From the NCBI GenBank assembly GCA_947632575.1, contig CANRPV010000006.1, positions 1 through 22,047 on the forward strand: a stretch of 22,047 bases of DNA, in the 5' to 3' direction. Below the pieces are notes generated by a model. That model was given only the letters and a program-made list of their open reading frames with translations, made no database searches and was not told where the DNA came from. Position numbers and translations under genes: made by a program. This DNA comes from an uncultured Eggerthellaceae bacterium (lineage in GTDB: Bacteria; Actinomycetota; Coriobacteriia; Coriobacteriales; Eggerthellaceae). Each line of letters opens with the position of its first letter. Within the stretch, counting starts at the first letter, position 1. Of the stretch, positions 14,929-22,047 are shown in pieces.

Positions 14929-14957
14929 TGGACCAGTGGACGGGCTTGAAGTATAAC
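14929..14957 (+). promoter_or_regulatory. Putative metK promoter
   Basis: TGGACC (14929-14934) and TATAAC (14952-14957) are spaced by 17 bp, with a start expected near 14964 and a ~50-nt leader. AAGGGA at 15005-15010 is the metK ribosome-binding site. The leader is too short for a SAM riboswitch. The -10 lies within the palindrome GAAGT-ATA-ACTTC (14948-14960), shared with the opposite promoter. Confidence 0.4.
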
Positions 14958-14978
14958 TTCACCTTCCAGGCTTGAAAC
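14950..14978 (-). promoter_or_regulatory. Putative promoter of the ATP-grasp/DUF1461/gltX operon
   Basis: Read on the minus strand, GTTTCA (14978-14973) and TATACT (14955-14950) are 17 bp apart. The -10 is strong and the -35 weak. The start would be near 14943, leaving a leader of about 130 nt before ATG 14812. That leader can form a hairpin around 14906-14930 (TCGCCGGC with GCCGACGA, one mismatch). Physically overlaps the metK -10. Confidence 0.4.
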
Positions 14979-15015
14979 ACGGAATTGAGACACGGGAAGA
15001 GAGTAAGGGATATAT

Positions 15016-16278
15016 ATGGATAACAGCCATCGTGATTACGTATTCACCTCAGAGTCCGTGACTGAAGGACATCCGGACAAGATGTGCGATCAGATTTCTG
15101 ATGCCATTCTTGACGCCATTATCAAAAAGGAGATCGATCTTCAGGCTGAAGGCTATATAGCCCCCAACGGGCGTCCCGCCGATCCCACTTTGATTCGTTG
15201 CGCCTGTGAAACCTTAGTTACCACGGGAACGGTTTTTGTCGCCGGTGAGATACGCACCCAAGCGTATGTGGATGTGCCCACCATCGTGAGAGATGTGGTG
15301 TGCCAGATCGGCTATGACCGCGCTAAGTATGGTTTTGATGGCCGTACCTGCGGCGTTCTTAATACCATTCATGAACAAAGTGCCGATATCGCCTTGGGTG
15401 TTGATAGCTCGCTTGAGGCGAAAAATGGTACCGCGAGCGATGCGTACGATTATGTAGGCGCCGGTGACCAGGGCATGGTTTTTGGATTCGCCTGTGACGA
15501 AACGGCGCCGCTCATGCCTCTGCCCCTGCATCTGGCCCATCGTCTTTCCGAGCGGTTGAGCGCGGTGCGTAAAGACCATACGCTGGACTTTTTGCGTCCT
15601 GACGGCAAGACCCAGGTGACTATTGGCTATGAGGATGGTCGTCCGGTTAGGGTGGATCGAGTCCTCGTCTCCACTCAGCATGCCGAAGATATTAGCCCTG
15701 AGGCTTTAAGAGAGGCCCTCATCGAAACGGTGGTGGAACCGGTGCTCAAAAACGAGGGCATCCCACTGGCGCCTGAGGGGCAGATCCTTATCAATCCAAC
15801 CGGGCGATTCGTCATCGGCGGCCCCATGGGCGATTCGGGCTTGACCGGCAGAAAAATTATCGTCGATAGCTATGGCGGCGCAGGTCGTCACGGTGGCGGC
15901 GCGTTTTCAGGCAAGGATTGCACCAAGGTGGACCGCTCTGGCGCCTATGCCGCACGCTGGGTAGCGAAAAACGTTGTTGCCGCGGGGCTTGCTTCCCGTT
16001 GCGAGGTGCAGATCGCCTATGCCATCGGCATGGCTCGGCCGGTTTCGGTTATGGTCGACACCTTTGGCACCGGAACAGTCGATGAGTCGCTCATCACCAA
16101 AGCGATCACGGAAGTCTTTGATCTGCGGCCTGCTGCTATTATCGATGCGCTGGATCTCTGGCGCCCGATCTATCAAAAGACGGCCGCCTATGGTCATTTT
16201 GGTCGTGAATTACCTGAGTTTTTATGGGAGCGTACCGATAGAGCTGACGCTTTGCGCCAGGCTTGTGGCTTAGCGTAA
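15016..16278 (+). CDS. metK: S-adenosylmethionine synthetase
   Basis: Makes S-adenosylmethionine from methionine and ATP. It has 420 residues. The methionine/ATP-site motif GHPDK is at 18-22, the signature GAGDQG at 148-153, and the glycine-rich P-loop-like GGGAFSGKD at 293-301. A short extra segment around 42-58 ('AEGYIAPNGRPADPTL') makes it longer than the E. coli enzyme (384 residues, from recall). The ATG is placed by AAGGGA at 15005-15010. priA starts 46 bp after the stop with no terminator between, so the two are probably one transcript. Divergent from the ATP-grasp gene. Confidence 0.97.
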   Translation: MDNSHRDYVFTSESVTEGHPDKMCDQISDAILDAIIKKEIDLQAEGYIAPNGRPADPTLIRCACETLVTTGTVFVAGEIRTQAYVDVPTIVRDVVCQIGYDRAKYGFDGRTCGVLNTIHEQSADIALGVDSSLEAKNGTASDAYDYVGAGDQGMVFGFACDETAPLMPLPLHLAHRLSERLSAVRKDHTLDFLRPDGKTQVTIGYEDGRPVRVDRVLVSTQHAEDISPEALREALIETVVEPVLKNEGIPLAPEGQILINPTGRFVIGGPMGDSGLTGRKIIVDSYGGAGRHGGGAFSGKDCTKVDRSGAYAARWVAKNVVAAGLASRCEVQIAYAIGMARPVSVMVDTFGTGTVDESLITKAITEVFDLRPAAIIDALDLWRPIYQKTAAYGHFGRELPEFLWERTDRADALRQACGLA

Positions 16279-16324
16279 CTGGTATCATGGAAGTCTCTTT
16301 GCCTGTCTCCCAAGGGATTTTGCC

Positions 16325-18763
16325 ATGAGACTGGCATCGGTCATCCTCGATATCAATACCCAGGCACTCGATAAGGCGTACACCTATCTTGTTCCCGAGC
16401 AAAGCTCGGAGCTTGATGAGCGGGTGCAGATCGGCTCGTGCGTGGTCGTTCCCTTCGGTGGACGAAAGGCTGTCGGCTTTGTCATCGACCTAAGATCCGA
16501 TGCTCAGGAATTAGAGTCTTCATCAGGGACAACCGTAAAACTTAAAGCCATCGAACGGGTTATCTCAAAGCCCTACTTCAGTGCGCTTGGAGCCGCTTGT
16601 GCCCAGTTTTTGGCTTCTCGTTATATCGCACCGCTTTCCGCCTGCGTCCGACTTTTCACGCCTCCCGGCGGGGTGGCAAGGATGGTGCGAGATCGGGGCG
16701 GCTTTTGGCGTTTGGAAAAACCGAGCATAGGGGAAGTTGATGACCGCTGGGTGGTGCCAGGTCCGGCTTTTGAGGAATTCCGCTGTCGCAAAAACGCGGT
16801 GAAGCAAGGGGCTATCGTCGATGCTCTGCGTGATGGCGAGCTGCGCGTAGCGGAATTAAATGCCCAGTTTGGTAATGTGACGGCAAGCCTGAAGGGGCTC
16901 GAGCAAAAAGGCGTTGTGCGCATTGAGCATCGCCGCCGTTTTCGGGGGGACAATCTTGCCAGTCACGAGGGCTTGAGGCAAAACGACTTAAAGGCTTCTG
17001 ACGGTTTGGATCAAGAATCGGACGGCTTATCCCAAAAATCCAAACGGCTTGAACAAGTCATCACTAGTGATGCTGTGCCGATGACACCGTTTCGTTCTCA
17101 GTTCTCGGCGTTGGTTTTGACCGATGGGCAGGCTAAAGCGCTTGAACTCATCGATCGTGCACGCAAGGCTGCATGTGGTCAGGTGGTGCTTGTCGATGGT
17201 GTGACCGGATCCGGCAAGACCGAAGTCTACCTCCGCGCGATCGAGACTACGCTGAACGAGGGAAGAAACGCTATCGTCCTCGTACCAGAAATCTCGTTGA
17301 CCCCGCAAACGGTAGCTCGATTCAGAGGGCGCTTTGGCGATACCGTGGCGGTTCTTCATTCGCGTATGGGCTCTGGCGAGCGATATGATCAATGGGACTT
17401 CATTCGGAGCGGCGCCGCGAGAGTCGTGGTGGGCGCGCGAAGTGCTCTCTTTGCCCCTCTCGACAATGTGGGTCTTATTGTGATCGATGAGGAGCATGAG
17501 AGCAGCTATAAGCAGGAGAGCGCCCCGCGATACCTCAGCCGCGACGTAGCTGAGTGGATGGTAAAGCAAACATCGGGTGTCTTGGTGCTTGGCTCGGCAA
17601 CACCTTCCATCGAGGCTCTCTATGCGGCTTCGCATGATCCTGATTGGCACCATGCTCATTTGGATGAGAGGGCGAATCGGAAATCTCTTCCTGAAATCAA
17701 GGTCGTGGATATGGCCGCGGAGTTTCGTAAGGGAAGCCGCGCAATGTTTTCTCGGGAGCTTACCGAGGCACTTCGCCGTGAACTTTCCCAAGGTCGTAAG
17801 GCAGTACTTCTGCTCAATCAGCGTGGATTCGCGAAGTTTCTCCTGTGCCGGGATTGTGGCTTTGTGCCGAGTTGTCCTTCTTGTTCCACCGCTTTGACCT
17901 ATCACGAAAAAGATCGGAGGCTTGTTTGCCACCACTGCGGTCATCAAGAAGCCGTGCCCCGTCTTTGTCCGGAGTGTGGCTCTCCCTATTTGAAAATGTT
18001 TGGGGCCGGAACCGAGAGAGTCGAGCACGAGCTGCGAAGCCTGCTTGACGGCCTCGATGGTGTGGGACCGTCGGTGCCAATTATCAGGATGGATCGCGAT
18101 ACGACTGCTACGAAAGGAGCCCATGAGCGTTTGCTCGAGGCGTTTGGTAAAGCGGATGCCGCTGTTTTACTGGGCACCCAGATGATCGCGAAGGGTTTGG
18201 ACTTTGACGATGTGACCTTAGTGGGAGTCATCAATGCCGACACCCAGTTGAACCTGCCAGACTATCGCTCAGCTGAGCGCACCTTCGATCTGATCGAGCA
18301 GGTGGCGGGCCGTGCGGGTAGGGCGGAATTGCCTGGTGAGGTTTACATTCAAACCTACGAGCCGGACAATCCTGCGATCAAAGCCGCAGCTCACTATGAT
18401 CGCCAGGCGTTTCTCGACAGCGAGCTGCCCAAGCGCAGGCTTTTGGGTTACCCTCCCTTTGTCCGCATGGCAAACATTCTAATCTGGGGTAAGGATTCAA
18501 AAGAGACGGAGGCCGCGGCGAGGGATCTTTACCTGAGAATAAAGGACCTGCTCACGGGTAGTACAGAAACCGAAACGTGGGAACTGCTCAGTCCAACGCC
18601 ATGTGTTTTGGAAAGGCTTCGAGGCGCCTATCGTTGGCATATCCTCGTAAAGAGTCCGCTTAATGCGGAACCCTCTTCGGTGCTTGAGCCGTTTTTCCGA
18701 AGTCGACCGGCGGATGAGCGGGTCTCTATGGCGGTGGATGTTGACCCCGTTGATCTTCTCTAA
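16325..18763 (+). CDS. priA: Primosomal protein N' (replication restart helicase)
   Basis: 3'-5' helicase that reloads the replisome at collapsed forks. It has 812 residues from an ATG preceded by AAGGGA. The N-terminal part has the 3'-DNA-end binding and winged-helix region. Walker A is GVTGSGKT (292-299) and Walker B is DEEH (388-391). Eight zinc cysteines lie at 508, 511, 517, 520, 535, 538, 548 and 551. 'QVAGRAGRAE' and a typical C-terminal domain follow. The linker between winged helix and helicase (213-245) carries a repeated S-x-G-L-x-Q heptapeptide not expected in PriA. It probably shares a transcript with metK. Confidence 0.97.
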   Translation: MRLASVILDINTQALDKAYTYLVPEQSSELDERVQIGSCVVVPFGGRKAVGFVIDLRSDAQELESSSGTTVKLKAIERVISKPYFSALGAACAQFLASRYIAPLSACVRLFTPPGGVARMVRDRGGFWRLEKPSIGEVDDRWVVPGPAFEEFRCRKNAVKQGAIVDALRDGELRVAELNAQFGNVTASLKGLEQKGVVRIEHRRRFRGDNLASHEGLRQNDLKASDGLDQESDGLSQKSKRLEQVITSDAVPMTPFRSQFSALVLTDGQAKALELIDRARKAACGQVVLVDGVTGSGKTEVYLRAIETTLNEGRNAIVLVPEISLTPQTVARFRGRFGDTVAVLHSRMGSGERYDQWDFIRSGAARVVVGARSALFAPLDNVGLIVIDEEHESSYKQESAPRYLSRDVAEWMVKQTSGVLVLGSATPSIEALYAASHDPDWHHAHLDERANRKSLPEIKVVDMAAEFRKGSRAMFSRELTEALRRELSQGRKAVLLLNQRGFAKFLLCRDCGFVPSCPSCSTALTYHEKDRRLVCHHCGHQEAVPRLCPECGSPYLKMFGAGTERVEHELRSLLDGLDGVGPSVPIIRMDRDTTATKGAHERLLEAFGKADAAVLLGTQMIAKGLDFDDVTLVGVINADTQLNLPDYRSAERTFDLIEQVAGRAGRAELPGEVYIQTYEPDNPAIKAAAHYDRQAFLDSELPKRRLLGYPPFVRMANILIWGKDSKETEAAARDLYLRIKDLLTGSTETETWELLSPTPCVLERLRGAYRWHILVKSPLNAEPSSVLEPFFRSRPADERVSMAVDVDPVDLL
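16997..17059 (+). repeat. Three tandem heptapeptide-coding units inside priA
   Basis: Three adjacent 21-nt units encode SDGLDQE, SDGLSQK and SKRLEQV (residues 225-245). A fourth related unit, SHEGLRQ, is at 213-219. The DNA has diverged between units more than the protein pattern, so the repeat is not a recent slippage event. It lies in the linker before the helicase core. Confidence 0.7.
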
Positions 18764-18787
18764 CGAGAGATGCCTGAGGAGGAGACC

Positions 18788-18816
18788 TTGTTTTCTATGC
18801 AAAAATGTTGTATATT
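18788..18816 (+). promoter_or_regulatory. Putative rpoD promoter
   Basis: TTGTTT (18788-18793) and TATATT (18811-18816) are separated by exactly 17 bp in an AT-rich patch. Transcription would begin near 18823, giving a leader of about 65 nt. AAAGG at 18877-18881 is the ribosome-binding site for the GTG at 18889. A second -10-like TATAAA (18857-18862) has no matching -35. Confidence 0.55.
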
Positions 18817-18888
18817 AATTGGTCGAATTTTTCCGCCCAGATATGGTTGGGTTTGATATAAAGAAGTCTTTCAAGGAAAGGTTTTCGC

Positions 18889-20538
18889 GTGCCAAAATCT
18901 TCTGCCGAAACGAAAAGCACGACATCAAAGCCAAAATCGGAAGCTACGAAATCCACTAAAGCCAAAACTCAAAAGAAACCTGCAACCGCTCAAGCTGCTC
19001 AAACGGAAGATGCTTCTCAAGCATCTAAGACGACGAGTTCTTCGAAGACTACCAAGTCGGCTAGTACTTCGAATACTACTAAGACAGCTGGTTCAAAGGA
19101 GACCAAGTCGACTAGTGCTTCGAAGACTAGCAAAGCAACTAGTACGTCCAAGGACTCTAAGGCAGCTGCCCCTAAAGCTTCTAGCGCTGCCAAGACTGCT
19201 ACCAAGGCTGCTAAGGCAAAAGCAGCGACGGACGCTGCCAAAACATCCAAGGAGTCAAAGGCATCTAAGTCAACTAAGGCATCCAAATCTTCCGATGCCC
19301 CTAAAGCTAAGGCCTCTAAAACCCTTAAAGCCACACTGGATGATGCCGCAGAGAGCTTGGAGGACTTAAGTCTGGACATCGCCGATGACCAGGATCTCGA
19401 TGGCAATGACGTGGATGGTGGCGATATCGATAGCGCCGCTGCGGATCTTTCTGATGAGAAGATAGACGCCGAGCTTGAGACCGACGAGGATCTGCTCGAC
19501 GGAATTCCAGAGGAGGAGCTTAAGGCCACGGTCGATGTCACGTTGCCCAAGGTGAGAAGCCCGCGCGCCAAGGCAAAATCCCGCAAGCGAGTAGTTGATT
19601 CCTCGGTAACCATGCTTACCGGTGATCCGGTGCGTATGTATCTTAAGGAGATCGGCAAAGTGCCGCTTTTGACTGCCGCCGAGGAAATCGACCTTGCTAT
19701 GAAGATCGAGGCCGGTGTCGCAGCCACCGACGAACTAGAAAAAGCCGACGATGATGGTATTGAGCTGGATCGTCGTGAAAAGCGTCGCCTTAGTCGTATC
19801 GAGCAGGTTGGGCTGGATGCCAAACAACAGCTTATCGAAGCGAACCTTCGCTTGGTGGTATCTATCGCTAAGCGCTACGTTGGACGCGGCATGCTTTTCC
19901 TGGACCTCATCCAAGAAGGTAACCTTGGCCTGATTCGTGCGGTAGAAAAGTTCGACTACACCAAGGGCTTTAAGTTCTCCACGTATGCGACCTGGTGGAT
20001 TCGTCAGGCTATCACACGTGCTATTGCCGACCAAGCTCGTACCATTCGCATTCCGGTGCATATGGTCGAAACCATAAACAAGTTGGTGCGCATTCAGCGT
20101 CAGCTTCTTCAGGATTTGGGTCGCGAGCCCACTCCCGAGGAAATCGGTGAGCAGATGGGCATATCAGCCGAGCGTGTTCGTGAGATTCAAAAGATTTCTC
20201 AGGAGCCGGTATCCCTTGAGACGCCCATTGGCGAAGAGGAGGATTCCCAGCTGGGAGACTTCATCGAGGATGACGCAGCAGTGGTGCCTCCTGATGCCGC
20301 CTCTTTCTCCATGCTGCAGGAGCAGTTGGGTAAGGTTCTTGACGGCCTCGCCGAACGAGAGCGTAAGGTTATTTCGCTTCGCTTTGGTTTGGAGGATGGC
20401 CATCCGCGAACTCTTGAAGAGGTGGGTCGCGAATTCGGCGTTACGCGCGAACGTATTCGCCAGATTGAATCCAAGACCTTGGCAAAGCTTCGTCATCCCT
20501 CTCGCTCGAGCAAGCTCAAGGATTATCTCGAAGATTAA
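18889..20538 (+). CDS. rpoD: Primary sigma factor (sigma70 family)
   Basis: Housekeeping RNA polymerase sigma subunit. It has 549 residues from a GTG start with AAAGG seven bases upstream. Residues 1-148 are a histone-H1-like Lys/Ala/Ser/Thr tail, 150-210 are acidic, and 222-235 are basic again. Region 1.2 begins at DPVRMYLKEIG (246-256). Region 2 spans about 315-385, with 'FKFSTYATWWIRQAI' and 'RTIRIPVHM'. Region 3 is about 395-470, and region 4 ends in the helix-turn-helix 'TLEEVGREFGVTRERIRQIE' (508-527). No canonical region 1.1 is recognisable; the charged tail replaces it. A terminator hairpin starts immediately after the stop codon. Confidence 0.96.
   Translation: MPKSSAETKSTTSKPKSEATKSTKAKTQKKPATAQAAQTEDASQASKTTSSSKTTKSASTSNTTKTAGSKETKSTSASKTSKATSTSKDSKAAAPKASSAAKTATKAAKAKAATDAAKTSKESKASKSTKASKSSDAPKAKASKTLKATLDDAAESLEDLSLDIADDQDLDGNDVDGGDIDSAAADLSDEKIDAELETDEDLLDGIPEEELKATVDVTLPKVRSPRAKAKSRKRVVDSSVTMLTGDPVRMYLKEIGKVPLLTAAEEIDLAMKIEAGVAATDELEKADDDGIELDRREKRRLSRIEQVGLDAKQQLIEANLRLVVSIAKRYVGRGMLFLDLIQEGNLGLIRAVEKFDYTKGFKFSTYATWWIRQAITRAIADQARTIRIPVHMVETINKLVRIQRQLLQDLGREPTPEEIGEQMGISAERVREIQKISQEPVSLETPIGEEEDSQLGDFIEDDAAVVPPDAASFSMLQEQLGKVLDGLAERERKVISLRFGLEDGHPRTLEEVGREFGVTRERIRQIESKTLAKLRHPSRSSKLKDYLED
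19051..19129 (+). repeat. 51-nt period imperfect repeat in the rpoD 5' region
   Basis: Two 28-nt segments (19051-19078 and 19102-19129) are near-identical, both beginning ACCAAGTCG and containing CTAGT and CTTCGAA, set 51 nt (17 codons) apart. They encode TKSASTSNTTKTAG and TKSTSASKTSKATS. Shorter related pieces occur on either side, so the tail probably grew by in-frame duplication. Confidence 0.6.
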
Positions 20539-20564
20539 CCCCCGAAAGACTAATTCATCGGGGG
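20539..20564. terminator. Bidirectional terminator between rpoD and the GH3 gene
   Basis: CCCCCGA (20539-20545) and TCGGGGG (20558-20564) form a 7-bp stem with a 12-nt loop. It starts directly after the rpoD stop and ends 2 bp before the opposite gene's stop at 20567. U-tracts on both strands are short (TGTTAA on the plus strand and TTAATCTT on the minus), so it may act modestly in both directions. Confidence 0.7.
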
Positions 20565-20566
20565 TG

Positions 20567-21967
20567 TTAACCCATATTGAGCTTGACGCGCAAGATCCGA
20601 GTCAAGGATTGGTCAACGCGCTCCTCGCTGATGTCGCCTCGTGAAAGAGCATCTAAGATTCCCTGGTAGGCTGCCTGAAAGTCCTGAGGCATCAGGATCA
20701 TGTCAACACCTGCTTGAAGCGCGACTACTCCTACCTCTGAACTTTCAAAGGAAGGCTCGATCGCGCCCATCTCCAGCGCATCGGTGATGACAATACCCTT
20801 AAACCCTAGTTTATCGCGGAGCAGTCCCGTGACGATGTCAGGGGAGAGGGAAGCGGGCAGTCCATTGTCGGTGGCATTTGGAGTCAGAAGATGTCCGACC
20901 ATTATCATGGGAACTCCCGCGTCAATGGCCGCTTTGAAGGGCACCAACTCTACCTGCATCATCTCATCAATGGTCGCATTGGTAGAAATGGAACCATCAT
21001 GGCTATCGCCGACGGCAGCGCCAATGCCTGGGAAGTGCTTTGCACAGCACAGTATTCCGCTATCGAGAAAGCCTTCCACCTGCGCCTGCACCATAGAAGC
21101 CACCAATTGCGGATCAGCTCCGAAGCTCCGCCGCTTCATCGTGTCACTCTCGGGATTGTTCGCCACATCGGCATCAGGGGCAAAATCGAGATTAAAACCA
21201 AGGTCTCGTAGATAATTTCCTATCGTCTCTGCAATGGTCTTTGCTTCGGCGGGATCTCCCTCCTCACCGACGATAGCCATATCTCCAGGATTTGGAACAT
21301 CAAATCCTTCTCTGCCGCCGATTCGTGTTACCGTGCCACCTTCTTCATCAACGCACAGAAAGATAGGCAGGCCGTTTGCGTCCTTCGCAAAGCGGGCGGT
21401 GTTGGAAAGCAGTTCTTTTGCTTGATCAGACGATGTGAGATTGTCGGCGAAATAGACGATTCCACCCACGGGATAATTCTTGAGCGCTTCTTGGGTAGTG
21501 GATCCCGCTTGAATGACCGTATCCACCCCGGTGATGCTTTCAGGGCGCACGACAAACAGCTGGGCTACCTTCTGCTCAAGGCTCAGTCCTCGCAGTGTCT
21601 CCTGCACCTTTTGCTCAAGAAGTTCTTCGGCTGTGGGTTGATGGTTGTCATCAGCTGCAGGAGAACTTTCATCGGGGTTTGTGGATGATTGAGAGCCAGC
21701 CTCGGTACTTCCTTGGTCATTAGCGCTATCACTACTGGTGCAAGACCCAAGAAGTAAGGTCATGCTCAAGCAAAGAGCAGCGATCCAAAAGAAACTCAAA
21801 CAAGTAACGACGATGTGCGACGAACGTGACGCATTACGTGAAAACGCTTGGTTAGGGGAAGGTGAATAAGCATTAACCATGGGTGAAGTCCATTCAAAAC
21901 TTTTGGATTTATACCTCATGCGTAGTATAGCTTCTTTGCGTTTCGAGGAATTTCCTTCAGCTACCAC
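20567..21967 (-). CDS. Glycoside hydrolase family 3 lipoprotein, NagZ-like beta-N-acetylhexosaminidase
   Basis: Predicted to cleave beta-N-acetylglucosamine from cell-wall fragments outside the cytoplasmic membrane. It has 466 residues from GTG 21967. A hydrophobic stretch ends in the lipobox LLGSC (Cys76), followed by a Ser/Asp/Gln-rich linker (77-112). The GH3 domain shows VDEEGG (206-211), KHFPG (310-314), DSH (321-323) with the general acid/base His323, and TDALEMG (395-401) with nucleophile Asp396. The start is uncertain. GTG 21967 has AAGGG seven bases upstream and a promoter behind it, but gives an unusually long n-region; ATG 21919 and ATG 21880 would bring the signal peptide nearer normal length. 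E. coli NagZ is cytoplasmic, so this one is a surface variant like those of Gram-positive bacteria. Confidence 0.9.
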   Translation of the reverse strand: MVAEGNSSKRKEAILRMRYKSKSFEWTSPMVNAYSPSPNQAFSRNASRSSHIVVTCLSFFWIAALCLSMTLLLGSCTSSDSANDQGSTEAGSQSSTNPDESSPAADDNHQPTAEELLEQKVQETLRGLSLEQKVAQLFVVRPESITGVDTVIQAGSTTQEALKNYPVGGIVYFADNLTSSDQAKELLSNTARFAKDANGLPIFLCVDEEGGTVTRIGGREGFDVPNPGDMAIVGEEGDPAEAKTIAETIGNYLRDLGFNLDFAPDADVANNPESDTMKRRSFGADPQLVASMVQAQVEGFLDSGILCCAKHFPGIGAAVGDSHDGSISTNATIDEMMQVELVPFKAAIDAGVPMIMVGHLLTPNATDNGLPASLSPDIVTGLLRDKLGFKGIVITDALEMGAIEPSFESSEVGVVALQAGVDMILMPQDFQAAYQGILDALSRGDISEERVDQSLTRILRVKLNMG

Positions 21968-21999
21968 GAATTAACCCTTGCTTAGGGGGGTGAAAAGGT

Positions 22000-22029
22000 T
22001 TTATACTTTGAAGTCGCGTCTTTCGGCAA
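22000..22029 (-). promoter_or_regulatory. Putative promoter of the GH3 lipoprotein gene
   Basis: On the minus strand TTGCCG (22029-22024) and TATAAA (22005-22000) are 18 bp apart. The expected start near 21993 leaves a leader of about 25 nt that contains the AAGGG ribosome-binding site of GTG 21967, which supports that start. Consensus match only. Confidence 0.45.
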
Positions 22030-22047
22030 TCAGAAGAACAGCCGAAG

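Noticed and set aside
14813..15015. SAM riboswitch in front of metK
   Set aside because: The predicted leader is only about 50 nt and I could not find the conserved helices or a terminator stem.
17027..18124. 365-codon open frame antisense to priA
   Set aside because: It lies wholly within the well-supported priA coding region, has no recognisable domain and is His/Arg/Ser-rich in the way shadow frames usually are.
19000..19330. CRISPR-like or intergenic repeat array
   Set aside because: The repeats are imperfect, in frame and coding for the sigma-factor tail; there are no uniform spacers.
19017..19823. 268-codon open frame antisense to rpoD
   Set aside because: Its Ser/Leu/Ala low-complexity translation is the mirror of the repetitive rpoD tail; no independent support.

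Overview
The window is a gene-dense stretch of bacterial chromosome made almost entirely of housekeeping genes. GC content looks close to 50% by eye. Several features suggest the Actinobacterial class Coriobacteriia: a primary sigma factor with a long Lys/Ala/Ser/Thr-rich N-terminal tail, a conserved ATPase-like gene I associate with that class, a MutY-like glycosylase of the cluster-less type, and the overall gene set. A mid-GC genus such as Cryptobacterium would fit, but this is recall and not a database result. I see no insertion sequence, phage gene, CRISPR array, tRNA or rRNA.

Layout. 1-248 is the 3' end of a HAD-family phosphatase. 413-2098 encodes an AAA+-like protein whose Walker A site is destroyed. 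A strong hairpin at 2152-2189 follows it, then a MutY-like glycosylase without an FeS cluster overlapping the manganese exporter mntP (2246-3579). pheA (minus) and a hydrogenase-maturation protease (plus) diverge from about 4503-4576. The protease converges on nth (minus), and nth diverges from mfd (5863-9396).

From 14812 down to 9393 the minus strand carries a tight run: an ATP-grasp ligase-like protein, a DUF1461 membrane protein, gltX, then a membrane-anchored protein with two tandem extracytoplasmic modules and a PaaI-like thioesterase. The first three are joined by an ATGA overlap and a 5-nt gap. metK and priA run the other way from a divergent promoter near 14950. rpoD (18889-20538) follows with its own promoter and converges through a bidirectional terminator on a lipoprotein GH3 beta-N-acetylhexosaminidase (nagZ-like).

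Functional themes. Genome maintenance is over-represented: a MutY-like enzyme, nth, mfd and priA. Core metabolism and gene expression are covered by pheA, metK, gltX and rpoD. The cell envelope is covered by mntP, DUF1461, the tandem-module protein and the GH3 enzyme. No intergenic gap exceeds 210 bp. The least explained items are the degenerate AAA+ protein, the missing start codon of the MutY-like gene, the ATP-grasp/DUF1461/gltX operon, and repeat expansions inside priA and rpoD.
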